Below are positions 26,533 to 34,347 of a DNA stretch of 39,266 bases, one piece after another. The stretch is taken from the NCBI RefSeq assembly GCF_007992175.1, contig NZ_BJZT01000047.1, positions 1 to 39,266 of the forward strand. Direction: 5' to 3'. A program made the translations under genes and the position numbers. The notes under the pieces are model-generated. The model saw nothing but the letters and a program-made list of their open reading frames with translations, did no database searches and had not been told where the DNA came from. The stretch's first letter is position 1, and the number at the start of each line of letters is the position of its first letter. The stretch is from Methylobacterium haplocladii. GTDB lineage: Bacteria; Pseudomonadota; Alphaproteobacteria; Rhizobiales; Beijerinckiaceae.

Positions 26533-27162
26533 TCAGGTGGAGGCCAGCAGCGTTCGAGCCTGCACGAAACCGGTGAGGATCCGCTCGCGAACGCTCGGCG
26601 ACGTGCAGACGAAGGTGGGGCTCGGATGCGGGATCGCGACGATGGGCAGGCCGGGACGCAGCCGCTCCAGCGGTTCGCGAACGGCGCCGGCGATCCGTCC
26701 CGCCAACACCACGACGGCGAGGTGCGGAAGGCAATCGAGCAGCGGATCCAGATAGCGTTCGGCCAAGCGCTGCTCGGACCGGCGCGGCGTCCGATTGAGA
26801 GCGCCCTCGACATGGATCACCCACGGTACGGTGTTCCAGATCAGCGTATCGGCCCGCGCGATGTCCCCCGCCCGCAGGAAGCGGAAGAGGTTGGCGGCCG
26901 TGCCGGTCGGATTGTCACGCGAGACGATTCCGGTTCGTACGATCGCCGGTCCCGGTGTTTCCAGCAGAAGCAGCAGCCGTGCCTCGACCCCTCCGTCGAA
27001 CGGATCCGGGTCCGGAACCGCAGCGCTTCGCTCGGTAGCGATCCGTCGCGCGAGTGTCCGCAGCGGCCGGAGATGAGGCGCGTCGATGAAGCCACGTCGT
27101 TCCGCGAGAGCCGCCGGATCCGCGAGGCTCTTCGGGATGTCGGGCTCAGACCGCGGCAGCAT
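26533..27162 (-). CDS. Uracil-DNA glycosylase superfamily protein
   Basis: 209 aa. Family features: VPDPDPFDGG and the water-activating-loop equivalent LLLETPGPA (65-73), SRDN and TAANLFRF, WNTVPW (109-114), and the C-terminal minor-groove loop region IPHPSPTF (177-184, His179). These match the short, poorly studied UDG-family members of actinobacteria and alphaproteobacteria. A base-excision role on uracil or damaged bases is expected but not shown. The ATG at 27162 overlaps the PIG-L gene end by 17 bp, so it is probably on the same transcript as the inositol/YcaO block. It may be a passenger, because nothing in it suggests a biosynthetic role. Confidence 0.75.
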   Translation of the reverse strand: MLPRSEPDIPKSLADPAALAERRGFIDAPHLRPLRTLARRIATERSAAVPDPDPFDGGVEARLLLLLETPGPAIVRTGIVSRDNPTGTAANLFRFLRAGDIARADTLIWNTVPWVIHVEGALNRTPRRSEQRLAERYLDPLLDCLPHLAVVVLAGRIAGAVREPLERLRPGLPIVAIPHPSPTFVCTSPSVRERILTGFVQARTLLAST

Positions 27163-27919
27163 TCGGCGGCACGCCTCTGGGCAGGGTGCCGGTGAGCCGA
27201 AAGCGCTCGACGGCACCCTCGTCCTTGAGCCGAGCAACCAAGGCCTCGGCGCCGCCGAACTGGAATCCGATCTGGCTGCCGTAGGCCGCACAGGCCTGGG
27301 CCTTTCTGGATTCGCATTCGGCATCGAAGCGGATCTCGCAGGGATCAAAATCCGAAAAGATCTCTCGCAGTGGTTCCTGTGGATCGGCACTGCGCACGGT
27401 GTACGGGTAGTCGCGCCACCACAGGATCGGCGCCGCCGGATACACGCCCGGGCGGCAGGCGCGCAGGGCCCGCACCACCTGGACGTGGTCGACATGGCCG
27501 CCGACGGCCTGCGGCGCGAGGATCAGATCGGGCCGGATCTGCGAGATCAGCGTCTCGAACGCGTCGGCGAGGTTGAGCTCGATGCGATCGTCCGCATGCA
27601 GGCCGCCGAACAGTTCCGGCGGGGAGCCATAACCGCGATGCGGGGCCTCGCGGAAGGGCAGGTGGACCGGCGCCTCGATCCCGAGATGGGCTGCAGCCAC
27701 GAGATCTTCTTCGCGGCGGAGCGCCATGTAGTCGACCTCGGCCGACAGCCCCTTGTCGAGTTGGCAGGCCAGCGCGAAGCCCTTCGGCTCGGCGACGGAG
27801 GCCGTGAACACGGTGGCCATCACGACGTTCCAGCCCCCGCGCGCCAGATGCGCCAGCGTGCCGCCGGCCGAGAAGACGGCGTCGTCGAGATGGGGCGAGA
27901 CGGCGAGGGCGCACGGCAT
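27146..27919 (-). CDS. PIG-L/LmbE-family zinc deacetylase
   Basis: 257 aa. The zinc motif PHLDDA (His10, Asp12, Asp13) and the distal HVDH (His142, His145) are intact. The LmbE helix motif RREEDLVAAAHLGI is at 68-81. Family members (MshB, BshB, PIG-L) remove N-acetyl from GlcNAc conjugates, with Asp12-type residues as general base. The ATG at 27919 overlaps the glycosyltransferase stop as TGATG, so the two are translationally coupled. The GT4 + PIG-L pair mirrors MshA/MshB and BshA/BshB. A de-N-acetylation of the glycoside made by the neighbour is the natural inference. Confidence 0.88.
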   Translation of the reverse strand: MPCALAVSPHLDDAVFSAGGTLAHLARGGWNVVMATVFTASVAEPKGFALACQLDKGLSAEVDYMALRREEDLVAAAHLGIEAPVHLPFREAPHRGYGSPPELFGGLHADDRIELNLADAFETLISQIRPDLILAPQAVGGHVDHVQVVRALRACRPGVYPAAPILWWRDYPYTVRSADPQEPLREIFSDFDPCEIRFDAECESRKAQACAAYGSQIGFQFGGAEALVARLKDEGAVERFRLTGTLPRGVPPNAAAV

Positions 27920-29145
27920 CAGAGCAGATGCGGCTCGGCGCGGAAGCGGCAGTTTGGATCGTGCGGAAGCGCGTCCGAGAAGTCCGTATGTGGAAGCTCG
28001 CGGACGATGTCGGCGTAGACCTGCATGATCTGGCCGCCCACGGCCTTCCACGAATAGACCCGGCGGCATTCCTCGAGCCCGGCTTGTGCAAGCCGCGCGC
28101 GAAGCTCTGCGTCCTCGATCACCCGGCCGAGAGCCTTTGCTAGGGCCGACACGTCGCCTGGCTGGACCATCAGTCCGTTCTCGTCGTGGCGCAGGCAGTC
28201 CGAAACGCCGACGGAATGGGTCGAGACCACGGCGAGTCCGGCGGCCATCGCTTCCAGGATCGTGTTCGAAAAGCCCTCGGCATAGGTCGGCGAGACGAAC
28301 ACGTCGGCCTTCCGGTAGAGATCCGGCACCGTCTCGTAATCGGCATAGCCGGTGAACGCGACGTGGGCCGGCGTGAAGCCGATCTGCTCCGCGCGGGCGC
28401 GGGCGGCGTCCACGTCCGGGCCGATGCCGGAGATGGTCGCCTCGAAGGGCAGACCGGCCTCCCAGACACGTTCGAGCGCATCGAGCATATCGAGGACGCC
28501 TTTCCGGCGGTCGACGCGGCCGTGATAGAACAGCCGCACCGGGTCCTCGCCCTCCACCGGTGCGCCCGGCGTGAAGCGGGCGGTGTCGACCGCGCCGGGC
28601 ACGATGGTGAAGCGCGCAGGGTCGGAGCCGAGCCGGTCGCAGACCTCCTTCACGAAGGACTGGCCGCCGATCAGCAGGGCGTTGGCGTGGGCCAGAACCT
28701 CGCACATGGCGACGCGGTGGGTCTCGCAGCACGACCCGACCCAGTGGCCGTCGCCGCCCTGGATCGAGACCACGTTCGGCACGCCGAGCCTTTTCGACGC
28801 GAGAAGCACCGCCCAGCCCGTCGGGTAGCCGTATTGCGCGTGCAGGACGTCGAAAGGCTTTTTAGCGTGCTCGGCGCAGATGGTCTCGACCATCGTCGCG
28901 ATGTCGCGCTCGAAATCGCCGCTCTCCTGCTCGCCGAGCTGCTCGAGGCCGATGACGTGAACCCCCGGCACGACCGGTGGCGGTCCTCCGCCATAGACAC
29001 GGGTGCCGAATGCGTCACCGCGATACTGCGAAATCATCGTGACGTCGTGGCCGGCGCCGACGAGTTCGCGCAGCAGATTCTGCGCGTAGACGCTCATGCC
29101 GGAGATCGCCGGGAAGTAGCGCCGACTGACGAAGCAGATCCTCAT
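27919..29145 (-). CDS. GT4-family glycosyltransferase (MshA/BshA-like)
   Basis: 408 aa, GT-B fold. The N-terminal acceptor domain begins MRICFVSRRYFPAISGMSVY. The C-terminal donor domain has YHGRVDRRKG and the E-x7-E motif EGFSNTILE in a SPTYAEGFSNTILEAMAAG block, typical of retaining family 4 enzymes using NDP-sugars. Length and plan fit MshA/BshA, but donor and acceptor cannot be read from sequence. The ATG at 29145 overlaps the TIM-barrel gene stop by 4 bp, and its own stop overlaps the PIG-L start by 1 bp. With inositol-phosphate synthase in the same block, an inositol (phosphate) acceptor is a reasonable guess. Confidence 0.87.
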   Translation of the reverse strand: MRICFVSRRYFPAISGMSVYAQNLLRELVGAGHDVTMISQYRGDAFGTRVYGGGPPPVVPGVHVIGLEQLGEQESGDFERDIATMVETICAEHAKKPFDVLHAQYGYPTGWAVLLASKRLGVPNVVSIQGGDGHWVGSCCETHRVAMCEVLAHANALLIGGQSFVKEVCDRLGSDPARFTIVPGAVDTARFTPGAPVEGEDPVRLFYHGRVDRRKGVLDMLDALERVWEAGLPFEATISGIGPDVDAARARAEQIGFTPAHVAFTGYADYETVPDLYRKADVFVSPTYAEGFSNTILEAMAAGLAVVSTHSVGVSDCLRHDENGLMVQPGDVSALAKALGRVIEDAELRARLAQAGLEECRRVYSWKAVGGQIMQVYADIVRELPHTDFSDALPHDPNCRFRAEPHLL

Positions 29146-30047
29146 GAGGTCGCCGTTCCCGTGGAGATCTGCGGCGCCAGCGCCTCGTGCGACGTCTCGT
29201 CGGCAGCCGGCAGACCGGGACCCGGACGGCGGCAGGTCCGCAGATATTCGAGGGAGCGCGGCACCATCACATCGGCGCGGTGGCTTTCGCGGGAGAGCTC
29301 AACGCAAACGAGTTTCTGGAAGTCGATGGCTTCGAGGGCGTCGAGCACCGACGGAACGTCCATGTCGCCCTCGCCGAAGGGCAGGTGGATGTGCTCGCGG
29401 CGTTTCATGTCCTCGATGGCGACGGTGCCGAGGCGCTCCGCGAATTCCCTTACAGCAGCGGCCGGATCGCGCTCCTCGGTCACGAGGCAATGGCCGGTAT
29501 CGAGGGCGAGCCGGAGGTTCGGCAGGTCGAGGGCGGCATAGTCGTCGAGGGTCTCGATCAGCATGCCGGGCTCGGGTTCCAGCGCGGCGACGACACCCTT
29601 CTCCTCGGCATAGGCGGCGACCTCGGTGAGGCCCTCGATCAGCCAACCCTGCGCAGCCGCGCGATCGACGCCCTCCTTCGGCACACCGGCCCAGAACGAG
29701 ACGGCCTCCGACTTCAAGACATGCGCGATGTCGACGGCGCGCTTCAGGAAGCCGATGCGCCTAGCACGACCCGAGGCGTCGGCCGTCACCAGCGTCGGCT
29801 CGTGCTTTGCGCTGGGGTCGAGCAGGAAGCGGGCCCCGGTCTCGATCACCGAACCGAGTTCGAGACGCTGCAGCAGCGTCGCGATGTGGTCCGCCTCGAC
29901 GATCCAGCTCTCGGCGAACGGGTCGAGATGGTGGATGTCGAGCGTCAGCGCGACCCCGTCATAGCCCGCATCCTTGATCAGCCGGATCGCGTCTTCGAGG
30001 CGGTGATGGGCGGTGCCGTTGGTGTTGTAGGCGAAGCGGAGGGTCAC
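29142..30047 (-). CDS. Xylose-isomerase-like TIM-barrel protein (AP endonuclease 2 / IolE-like family)
   Basis: 301 aa. It has the (beta/alpha)8 pattern with likely divalent-metal ligands: Glu157 (LEPEPG), Asp183/His186 (LDTGH), the DMKRREHIH segment near 213-221, and Glu250 (CVELSRESH). Families with this fold include IolE (inosose dehydratase), hydroxypyruvate isomerase and sugar epimerases. The specific reaction is unknown. The start is GTG at 30047 with an AGGGGGAA ribosome-binding site. A 169-bp gap containing an inverted repeat separates it from the YcaO gene. In context it could isomerise or dehydrate an inosose-like or keto-sugar intermediate (inference). Confidence 0.8.
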   Translation of the reverse strand: MTLRFAYNTNGTAHHRLEDAIRLIKDAGYDGVALTLDIHHLDPFAESWIVEADHIATLLQRLELGSVIETGARFLLDPSAKHEPTLVTADASGRARRIGFLKRAVDIAHVLKSEAVSFWAGVPKEGVDRAAAQGWLIEGLTEVAAYAEEKGVVAALEPEPGMLIETLDDYAALDLPNLRLALDTGHCLVTEERDPAAAVREFAERLGTVAIEDMKRREHIHLPFGEGDMDVPSVLDALEAIDFQKLVCVELSRESHRADVMVPRSLEYLRTCRRPGPGLPAADETSHEALAPQISTGTATS

Positions 30048-30063
30048 GACGGCATTCCCCCTT

Positions 30064-30189
30064 CGTCATTCCGGGGCCGCGCAGCGGAACCCGGAAACCA
30101 TGACCGAGCACGGCGTTTCCTGTCCGCCCGAAGCGTCGCTCCCCATCGTGGATTCCGGGTTCTCGCCTTCGGCGAGCCCCGGAACGACG
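30064..30189. repeat. Imperfect inverted repeat between the YcaO and TIM-barrel genes
   Basis: The left arm (CGTCATTCCGGGG at 30064-30076, with GGAACCCGGAA at 30086-30096) is matched by the right arm (TTCCGGGTTC around 30153-30162, and CCCCGGAACGAC at 30177-30188). It includes an internal small hairpin CTCGCC-TTCG-GGCGAG near 30162-30177. It fills most of the 169-bp gap. Similar GTCATTCCGGGG/CCCCGGAATGAC palindromes are dispersed in many Rhizobiales intergenic regions (recalled knowledge, not searched). Confidence 0.6.
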
Positions 30190-30216
30190 GGTCGAGTCTT
30201 CCGGCCACCACTGCGG

Positions 30217-31827
30217 TCATACCCGCTTCCTCTCGGCCCGCCGGCCCTGCCGCTCGTAGCGGAAGGGGGCATGGTGGGATTCCGGCTCGCGGTAGAGCGG
30301 ATAATGCGAGCCGACGATCTCCTCCGCCAGGGCGGTGTCGAACAGCGGCTGGCCGCCGAGGCGCTCGAGCGCCTCCGGCGTCAGGCGCACGGGCAGCAGC
30401 GTGTCGGTCTCCCGGCCGAATTTTATCAGCGGATGGTCGCGCTCGATGAGCTTCCGGGTGTTCCGCTCACCGATCCGGTAATAGCTCATGGTCTCGACTT
30501 CGAGCCCCGGCACGATCGCCTTGACGATGCCGATGCCGCTCTCGGGCGGGGCGCAATCGACGTAGAGGATGTCGAACCCGGCGGCATCGAGCCGGTCCTT
30601 CGCGATCTTGCCGCGGGCATGTCCGTCAGCCGCCGGGGTCGTCGGCAAGTCGAGGAACGGCTTCTTCGAGCGCTCGGAGAAGACCGTCTCGGAGAAGACA
30701 CCCTTCAGCTCTTCGCCCGTGAGGTCGATCCAGGCGAGCATCGCCTGCAGGGCGCGGCTCTCCTCCAGGTCGAGGCTCGGAAGCGCCTTCTGGATGAAGG
30801 CCTCGACATAGCCGGGGGGGGCGACGCTGTCGGCGAGCGCCAGAGGACCGTGGCCGAAGGTCTTGCGGACGCGGGCGGCCTGGAATTCGAGGAGCGCCTT
30901 GCGGAGCGCCCGCTCGCGGTCGGGATCACAAGCCTCACCGGCGGCCGAGAGCGCGATCGGGCAGGGAGCGTCGGCGCCGTTCTCGTCGTAGCCGACCACG
31001 TAGATGTTGGTCAGGCCGAACTCGTCGGTGGCGAATTTCGGTAGCGCGCGGATGCCGAGACCCTTCAGCCGGTCGAGCATGGCCTGCGTCTCCGGGCCGA
31101 TGCCGGTGAGGTCGATCATCACGCCCTGGTCCAGCGCTCGGAACAGCAGGCCGTTGCCGTCGCGCTGGAGCAGTTCGAGCAGGCCGTGACCGAGGGCGAA
31201 TGCCGTGTCCGGGCCGGCGCCGAGGCCGTTCGTAATCAGGTTGGTGAAGGGCTTGTAGCCCGCGCTCAGCTCGAAATAGTCGGTCGCGGCGATGTCGAGC
31301 GGCATCCAGACGTTCTCGCCGGTGCGCGCGCGAACCACCGTCGTCCAGTCGAGCTTCGTACCGCGGCCGACCGGCGAACCGGCCGGCAGGCACAGCGTCA
31401 GCGGGTCGGCGACGCTGCCGGCGCCGAAGACGCGAACGAGGTCGTCGTAGGAGCAGCCGACCTGCTTTTCGCGCGGCATGACGGCCAGCGACGGCATCAA
31501 GTTCTCGGCGATCTCGGCAACGGCGCCGATCAGCGCCTCGTCGTCGGTGGCGCCGTAGCCGATGCCGGACGGCATGGCGCCGACGAAGAAAGGATCATCG
31601 AGAAACAGCGCGACGAACCAGACCGGGATGCCGGTGCGGTCGAGCGGCGCCAAGTTGAAGCCGACGACGCGGCCCTCGGGCAGAATGTCGAGATAGGCCG
31701 TGACGGCATCCGGCAAGCGCTCGGGCAACCCCTCGATCCGGCGCGGGGCGCCATAGCGATAGCGCCGCGGTGCCTTCAGGCTGTCGTGGCGGGCGCGGTC
31801 GTCCTGGTCGATCTCGGTCGTCGTCAT
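30217..31827 (-). CDS. YcaO-fold ATP-dependent enzyme (stand-alone)
   Basis: 536 aa. YcaO signatures are in order: AVAEIAEN (Glu105, Glu108) for the first ATP/Mg motif, then TNGLGAG (199-205), LLELLQRDG (Glu218, Arg222) for the second, and ALLEFQAARV (Glu314, Arg319) for the third. YcaO enzymes use ATP to activate amide carbonyls, giving azolines, thioamides or amidines. The ~200-residue C-terminal part is not the Pro-rich tail of azoline-forming YcaOs. No TfuA, E1-like/Ocin-ThiF partner, dehydrogenase or precursor peptide is visible nearby. It is flanked by sugar/cyclitol genes, so a small-molecule substrate is as likely as a peptide. The ATG at 31827 has a weak ribosome-binding site. Confidence 0.85.
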   Translation of the reverse strand: MTTTEIDQDDRARHDSLKAPRRYRYGAPRRIEGLPERLPDAVTAYLDILPEGRVVGFNLAPLDRTGIPVWFVALFLDDPFFVGAMPSGIGYGATDDEALIGAVAEIAENLMPSLAVMPREKQVGCSYDDLVRVFGAGSVADPLTLCLPAGSPVGRGTKLDWTTVVRARTGENVWMPLDIAATDYFELSAGYKPFTNLITNGLGAGPDTAFALGHGLLELLQRDGNGLLFRALDQGVMIDLTGIGPETQAMLDRLKGLGIRALPKFATDEFGLTNIYVVGYDENGADAPCPIALSAAGEACDPDRERALRKALLEFQAARVRKTFGHGPLALADSVAPPGYVEAFIQKALPSLDLEESRALQAMLAWIDLTGEELKGVFSETVFSERSKKPFLDLPTTPAADGHARGKIAKDRLDAAGFDILYVDCAPPESGIGIVKAIVPGLEVETMSYYRIGERNTRKLIERDHPLIKFGRETDTLLPVRLTPEALERLGGQPLFDTALAEEIVGSHYPLYREPESHHAPFRYERQGRRAERKRV

Positions 31828-31880
31828 GGCAGTTCAGTCACTCGCGGTGATGCGGCGATCCCGGATCTCCCATCCTCACA

Positions 31881-31991
31881 CCTCATCCTGAGGTGCTGCG
31901 CAGCAGCCTCGAAGGAGGGCTCCAGGACCCGATGCGATCCCCGGAGCCCTCCTTCGAGGCCTCCGCTTCGCTTCGGCACCTCAGGATGAGG
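31881..31991. repeat. Long nested palindromic repeat between the Gfo/Idh and YcaO genes
   Basis: Outer arms CCTCATCCTGAGGTGC (31881-31896) and GCACCTCAGGATGAGG (31976-31991) are a perfect 16-bp inverted repeat. Inner arms GCCTCGAAGGAGGGCTCC (31906-31923) and GGAGCCCTCCTTCGAGGC (31943-31960) are a perfect 18-bp inverted repeat. The outer arm itself contains the small palindrome CCTCATCCTGAGG. The transcript could fold into a very stable cruciform/stem-loop inside the operon. It resembles dispersed Rhizobiales intergenic elements (recalled, not searched). Confidence 0.85.
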
Positions 31992-32034
31992 TGATGGAGT
32001 AGGACCGACCGTCTCGTATCGTTCCGTCTTCGTC

Positions 32035-33132
32035 TCACGCCGCCGGCGCGACCCTCGGGCGGCCCGGCTCGCGCCCGGCCTCGCCGTAGGCCCGCGCCAG
32101 CAGGCGCATGGTGTGCAGGTCCCGCTCGGCCGAATAGGCCGCCCGCTCCTCCGGCCGGCGCAGGGCCGAGCCGAAGGCGCGAACCTGTTCCAGGAAGGGC
32201 GATGCCTCCGCATCGAAGGCGATGTCTTCGGCCACGCCGGTTGTACCATCGGTGAACGTCAGCCGGCCGCCGGGCGTCTGCCCCATCGTGTCGACCGCCG
32301 TCAGCATGCCCTTCGTTCCGACCACCTCCAGACGGCGGCGGGGCAGCACGTCCGGGCAGTTGTAGGCGACATGGAGATTGGCGAGCACGCCGCTCTCAGT
32401 GCGGCCGATCAGGAGCGCCCCGTCATCGACGGCATAATCCTGGGCACGGGCTTGCGTCAGCGAAGCGATGTCCTGGATCGATTCCCCAAGCAGGAAATCG
32501 CAGAGGTCGAGCCCATGCGGGGCGAGGTCGATCAGCGCGCCGCCACCCGCCTTGGCCGGATCGATCCGCCAGTTGTCCTGGCCCTGGAAAGACGCCCAGG
32601 CCCGGTCGAGCCAACAGGCATAGACGATGCGGATCGTCGTGACCGTGCCGAGCCGGCCTTCGCGGATCGCGTCCCGCATGGCGCGGTGCCCGGGGTGGTG
32701 GCGCTGGTCGAAGGCGGTACCGTAGAAGGTGCCGGAACGCTTGACCGCAGCAGCCATGGCCTCCGCGTCGTCGAGCGAGGCCGCCATCGGCTTCTCGCAC
32801 AGGATCGCCTTGCCGCTGGCCGCCAACGCCTCGACGGCTGCACGGTGCAGGTGGTTGGGGGTCGCGACATAGACCGCCTCGACCTCGGGCTCGGCGATCA
32901 GCCCGGCGATGTCGGCATGCGCCCGCGCGCCCTCGGCTTCCGCTGTGGCGCGCGAGGCCCCACCCGGGTCGGCGACGGCGACGAGCCGGTGGCCGGCAGC
33001 GCGGATGCCGGGCGCCATGTAGTCGCGGGCGACCCAGCCGTAGCCGACGATGCCCCAACCGATCGCATCCTCGTTGGCCGCACTTTCGCGCGACGAACCG
33101 TCATCTACTTCGTCTGAAAGTGCTCTGGTCAT
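32035..33132 (-). CDS. Gfo/Idh/MocA-family oxidoreductase
   Basis: 365 aa. The N-terminal Rossmann domain has WGIVGYGWVARDYMAPGIRA and VAVADPGG, and the family EKP motif is in CEKPMAASLDD. The C-terminal alpha/beta domain has GGGALIDLAPHGLDLCDFLL, carrying the Asp/His region used in hydride transfer. Members oxidise or reduce sugars and cyclitols with NAD(P), for example inositol 2-dehydrogenase. The ATG at 33132 overlaps the methyltransferase stop as TGATG. With inositol-phosphate synthase in the block, an inositol- or glycoside-oxidising role is plausible; the substrate is not identified. Confidence 0.87.
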   Translation of the reverse strand: MTRALSDEVDDGSSRESAANEDAIGWGIVGYGWVARDYMAPGIRAAGHRLVAVADPGGASRATAEAEGARAHADIAGLIAEPEVEAVYVATPNHLHRAAVEALAASGKAILCEKPMAASLDDAEAMAAAVKRSGTFYGTAFDQRHHPGHRAMRDAIREGRLGTVTTIRIVYACWLDRAWASFQGQDNWRIDPAKAGGGALIDLAPHGLDLCDFLLGESIQDIASLTQARAQDYAVDDGALLIGRTESGVLANLHVAYNCPDVLPRRRLEVVGTKGMLTAVDTMGQTPGGRLTFTDGTTGVAEDIAFDAEASPFLEQVRAFGSALRRPEERAAYSAERDLHTMRLLARAYGEAGREPGRPRVAPAA

Positions 33133-34316
33133 CACCAGCGCTCCGGCAGATCGACGTATTCGCGTCGACGCACGCGCTCCGCGATCGGCGTCTGCGGGCC
33201 ACCCTCCCAATCAAGGGTCTTGGGGCCATCGGAGTGCAGCGGGTAGGTCACGCGACCGGCGTATTCCGCCGCGTAGCGCTCGGACGGCCAGCGAATTACG
33301 TAGGCACCGCTGAGATCGACCTTGTAGAGCGGGTTGAGCCGCAACGCCGTGCCGGCAACCGGAAGCGTGATCCCGTCGATCACCGAGCGTGGGGCAGGGC
33401 GCATGCCGGGGCCGGCAACGAGCGAGAAGGCCTCGCAGGCCTTCAGCTCGTGCGGGTCGCGCGGAGTCGGCGCGCGCGCCTCAATGAGCGCCCGGGTCAA
33501 CTCGGCATCGTCGTAGACGAGCCCGTCCGGAAACAGCTCCTCGATGTCGGCGGCCGAAACCGCCTTGCCGGCGGAGAAGCCGGGGCAGCCGCTGTTATGG
33601 ATGTGGCTGACCGCGAGCCAGCCGTCTTCGCCGGCCGTCCTGCGCAGACAGGCGAGGATGCCCGGCTTGTCGTCGAGGAAGTAGAAGGCGTCGTTGCAGA
33701 GCACGAGGTCGACCGGCGCCTCGGCGATCGGCCAATGCGGCGAGGACGCATCGAAGCAGATCAACTGTGCGCCCTTCTCGACCACCCAATTGCGGGCCAC
33801 CCAGAGCTTGGCGAAGACGACGTCGGCCCCGGCGACCTTCACGCCACGGGCCTGCATCTCGCGCAGATAATGCCCGATACCGCAGGCGAGTTCGAAGGCG
33901 CAGGCGGGTTCGTTCCAGTGCGCTTCGAGCAGCGTGAGCCCGGCAAGATAGGTCGGGTCGCTCCAGCGATTGACGAAGTAATCGCCGACTCGGCCCCAGC
34001 CGAGACCGTTAACGGCCTCACGAAGCGTCGCGGTCCTGCTGTCGGCCACGAGCGCGCGGAGCGCCGCCGGATCGGCCGGAGGACCGTTCCACCAATCGTC
34101 CTGGTCGGCGAGTAGGCCCGCCAGCGCCGCGTCGGTATCGCCCGCGTCGATATGGGCCAGCGTCGCCGCAATCAGTTCGCCCCGGTTGGTGCGCAGGTAC
34201 GGAATGCCATCGAGCACGGGCCAGCGGGCACCGGTCTCGGCGTCGCGCAGGATATGCGCGCCGTCGGCCTCCAGCGGGTTGCCGGTTTCGGGCGAGAGAA
34301 GATCGAACGGGATCAT
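33132..34316 (-). CDS. SAM-dependent methyltransferase with a Trm112-like N-terminus
   Basis: 394 aa. Residues ~1-45 resemble a Trm112/UPF0434-like element (LLSPETGNPLEADG, then RWPVLDGIPYLR) but without zinc cysteines. The class I SAM fold has motif I as FELACGIGHYLREMQARG (141-158) and a DLVLCNDAFYFLDD segment. The C-terminal ~120 residues are not assignable. The methyl acceptor is unknown. It begins 31 bp after the HD-like gene and its stop overlaps the Gfo/Idh start by one base. It could O- or N-methylate the block's product, or modify a macromolecule as many Trm112-partnered enzymes do. Confidence 0.8.
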   Translation of the reverse strand: MIPFDLLSPETGNPLEADGAHILRDAETGARWPVLDGIPYLRTNRGELIAATLAHIDAGDTDAALAGLLADQDDWWNGPPADPAALRALVADSRTATLREAVNGLGWGRVGDYFVNRWSDPTYLAGLTLLEAHWNEPACAFELACGIGHYLREMQARGVKVAGADVVFAKLWVARNWVVEKGAQLICFDASSPHWPIAEAPVDLVLCNDAFYFLDDKPGILACLRRTAGEDGWLAVSHIHNSGCPGFSAGKAVSAADIEELFPDGLVYDDAELTRALIEARAPTPRDPHELKACEAFSLVAGPGMRPAPRSVIDGITLPVAGTALRLNPLYKVDLSGAYVIRWPSERYAAEYAGRVTYPLHSDGPKTLDWEGGPQTPIAERVRRREYVDLPERW

Positions 34317-34347
34317 GGCCGAAGAATAGGGCGGGGGGTGCCGGTTT

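Noticed and set aside
30217..31827. A classical azole-peptide (TOMM) cluster around the YcaO
   Set aside because: No dehydrogenase, E1-like partner, peptidase or precursor peptide; the gaps on both sides are filled by palindromic repeats.
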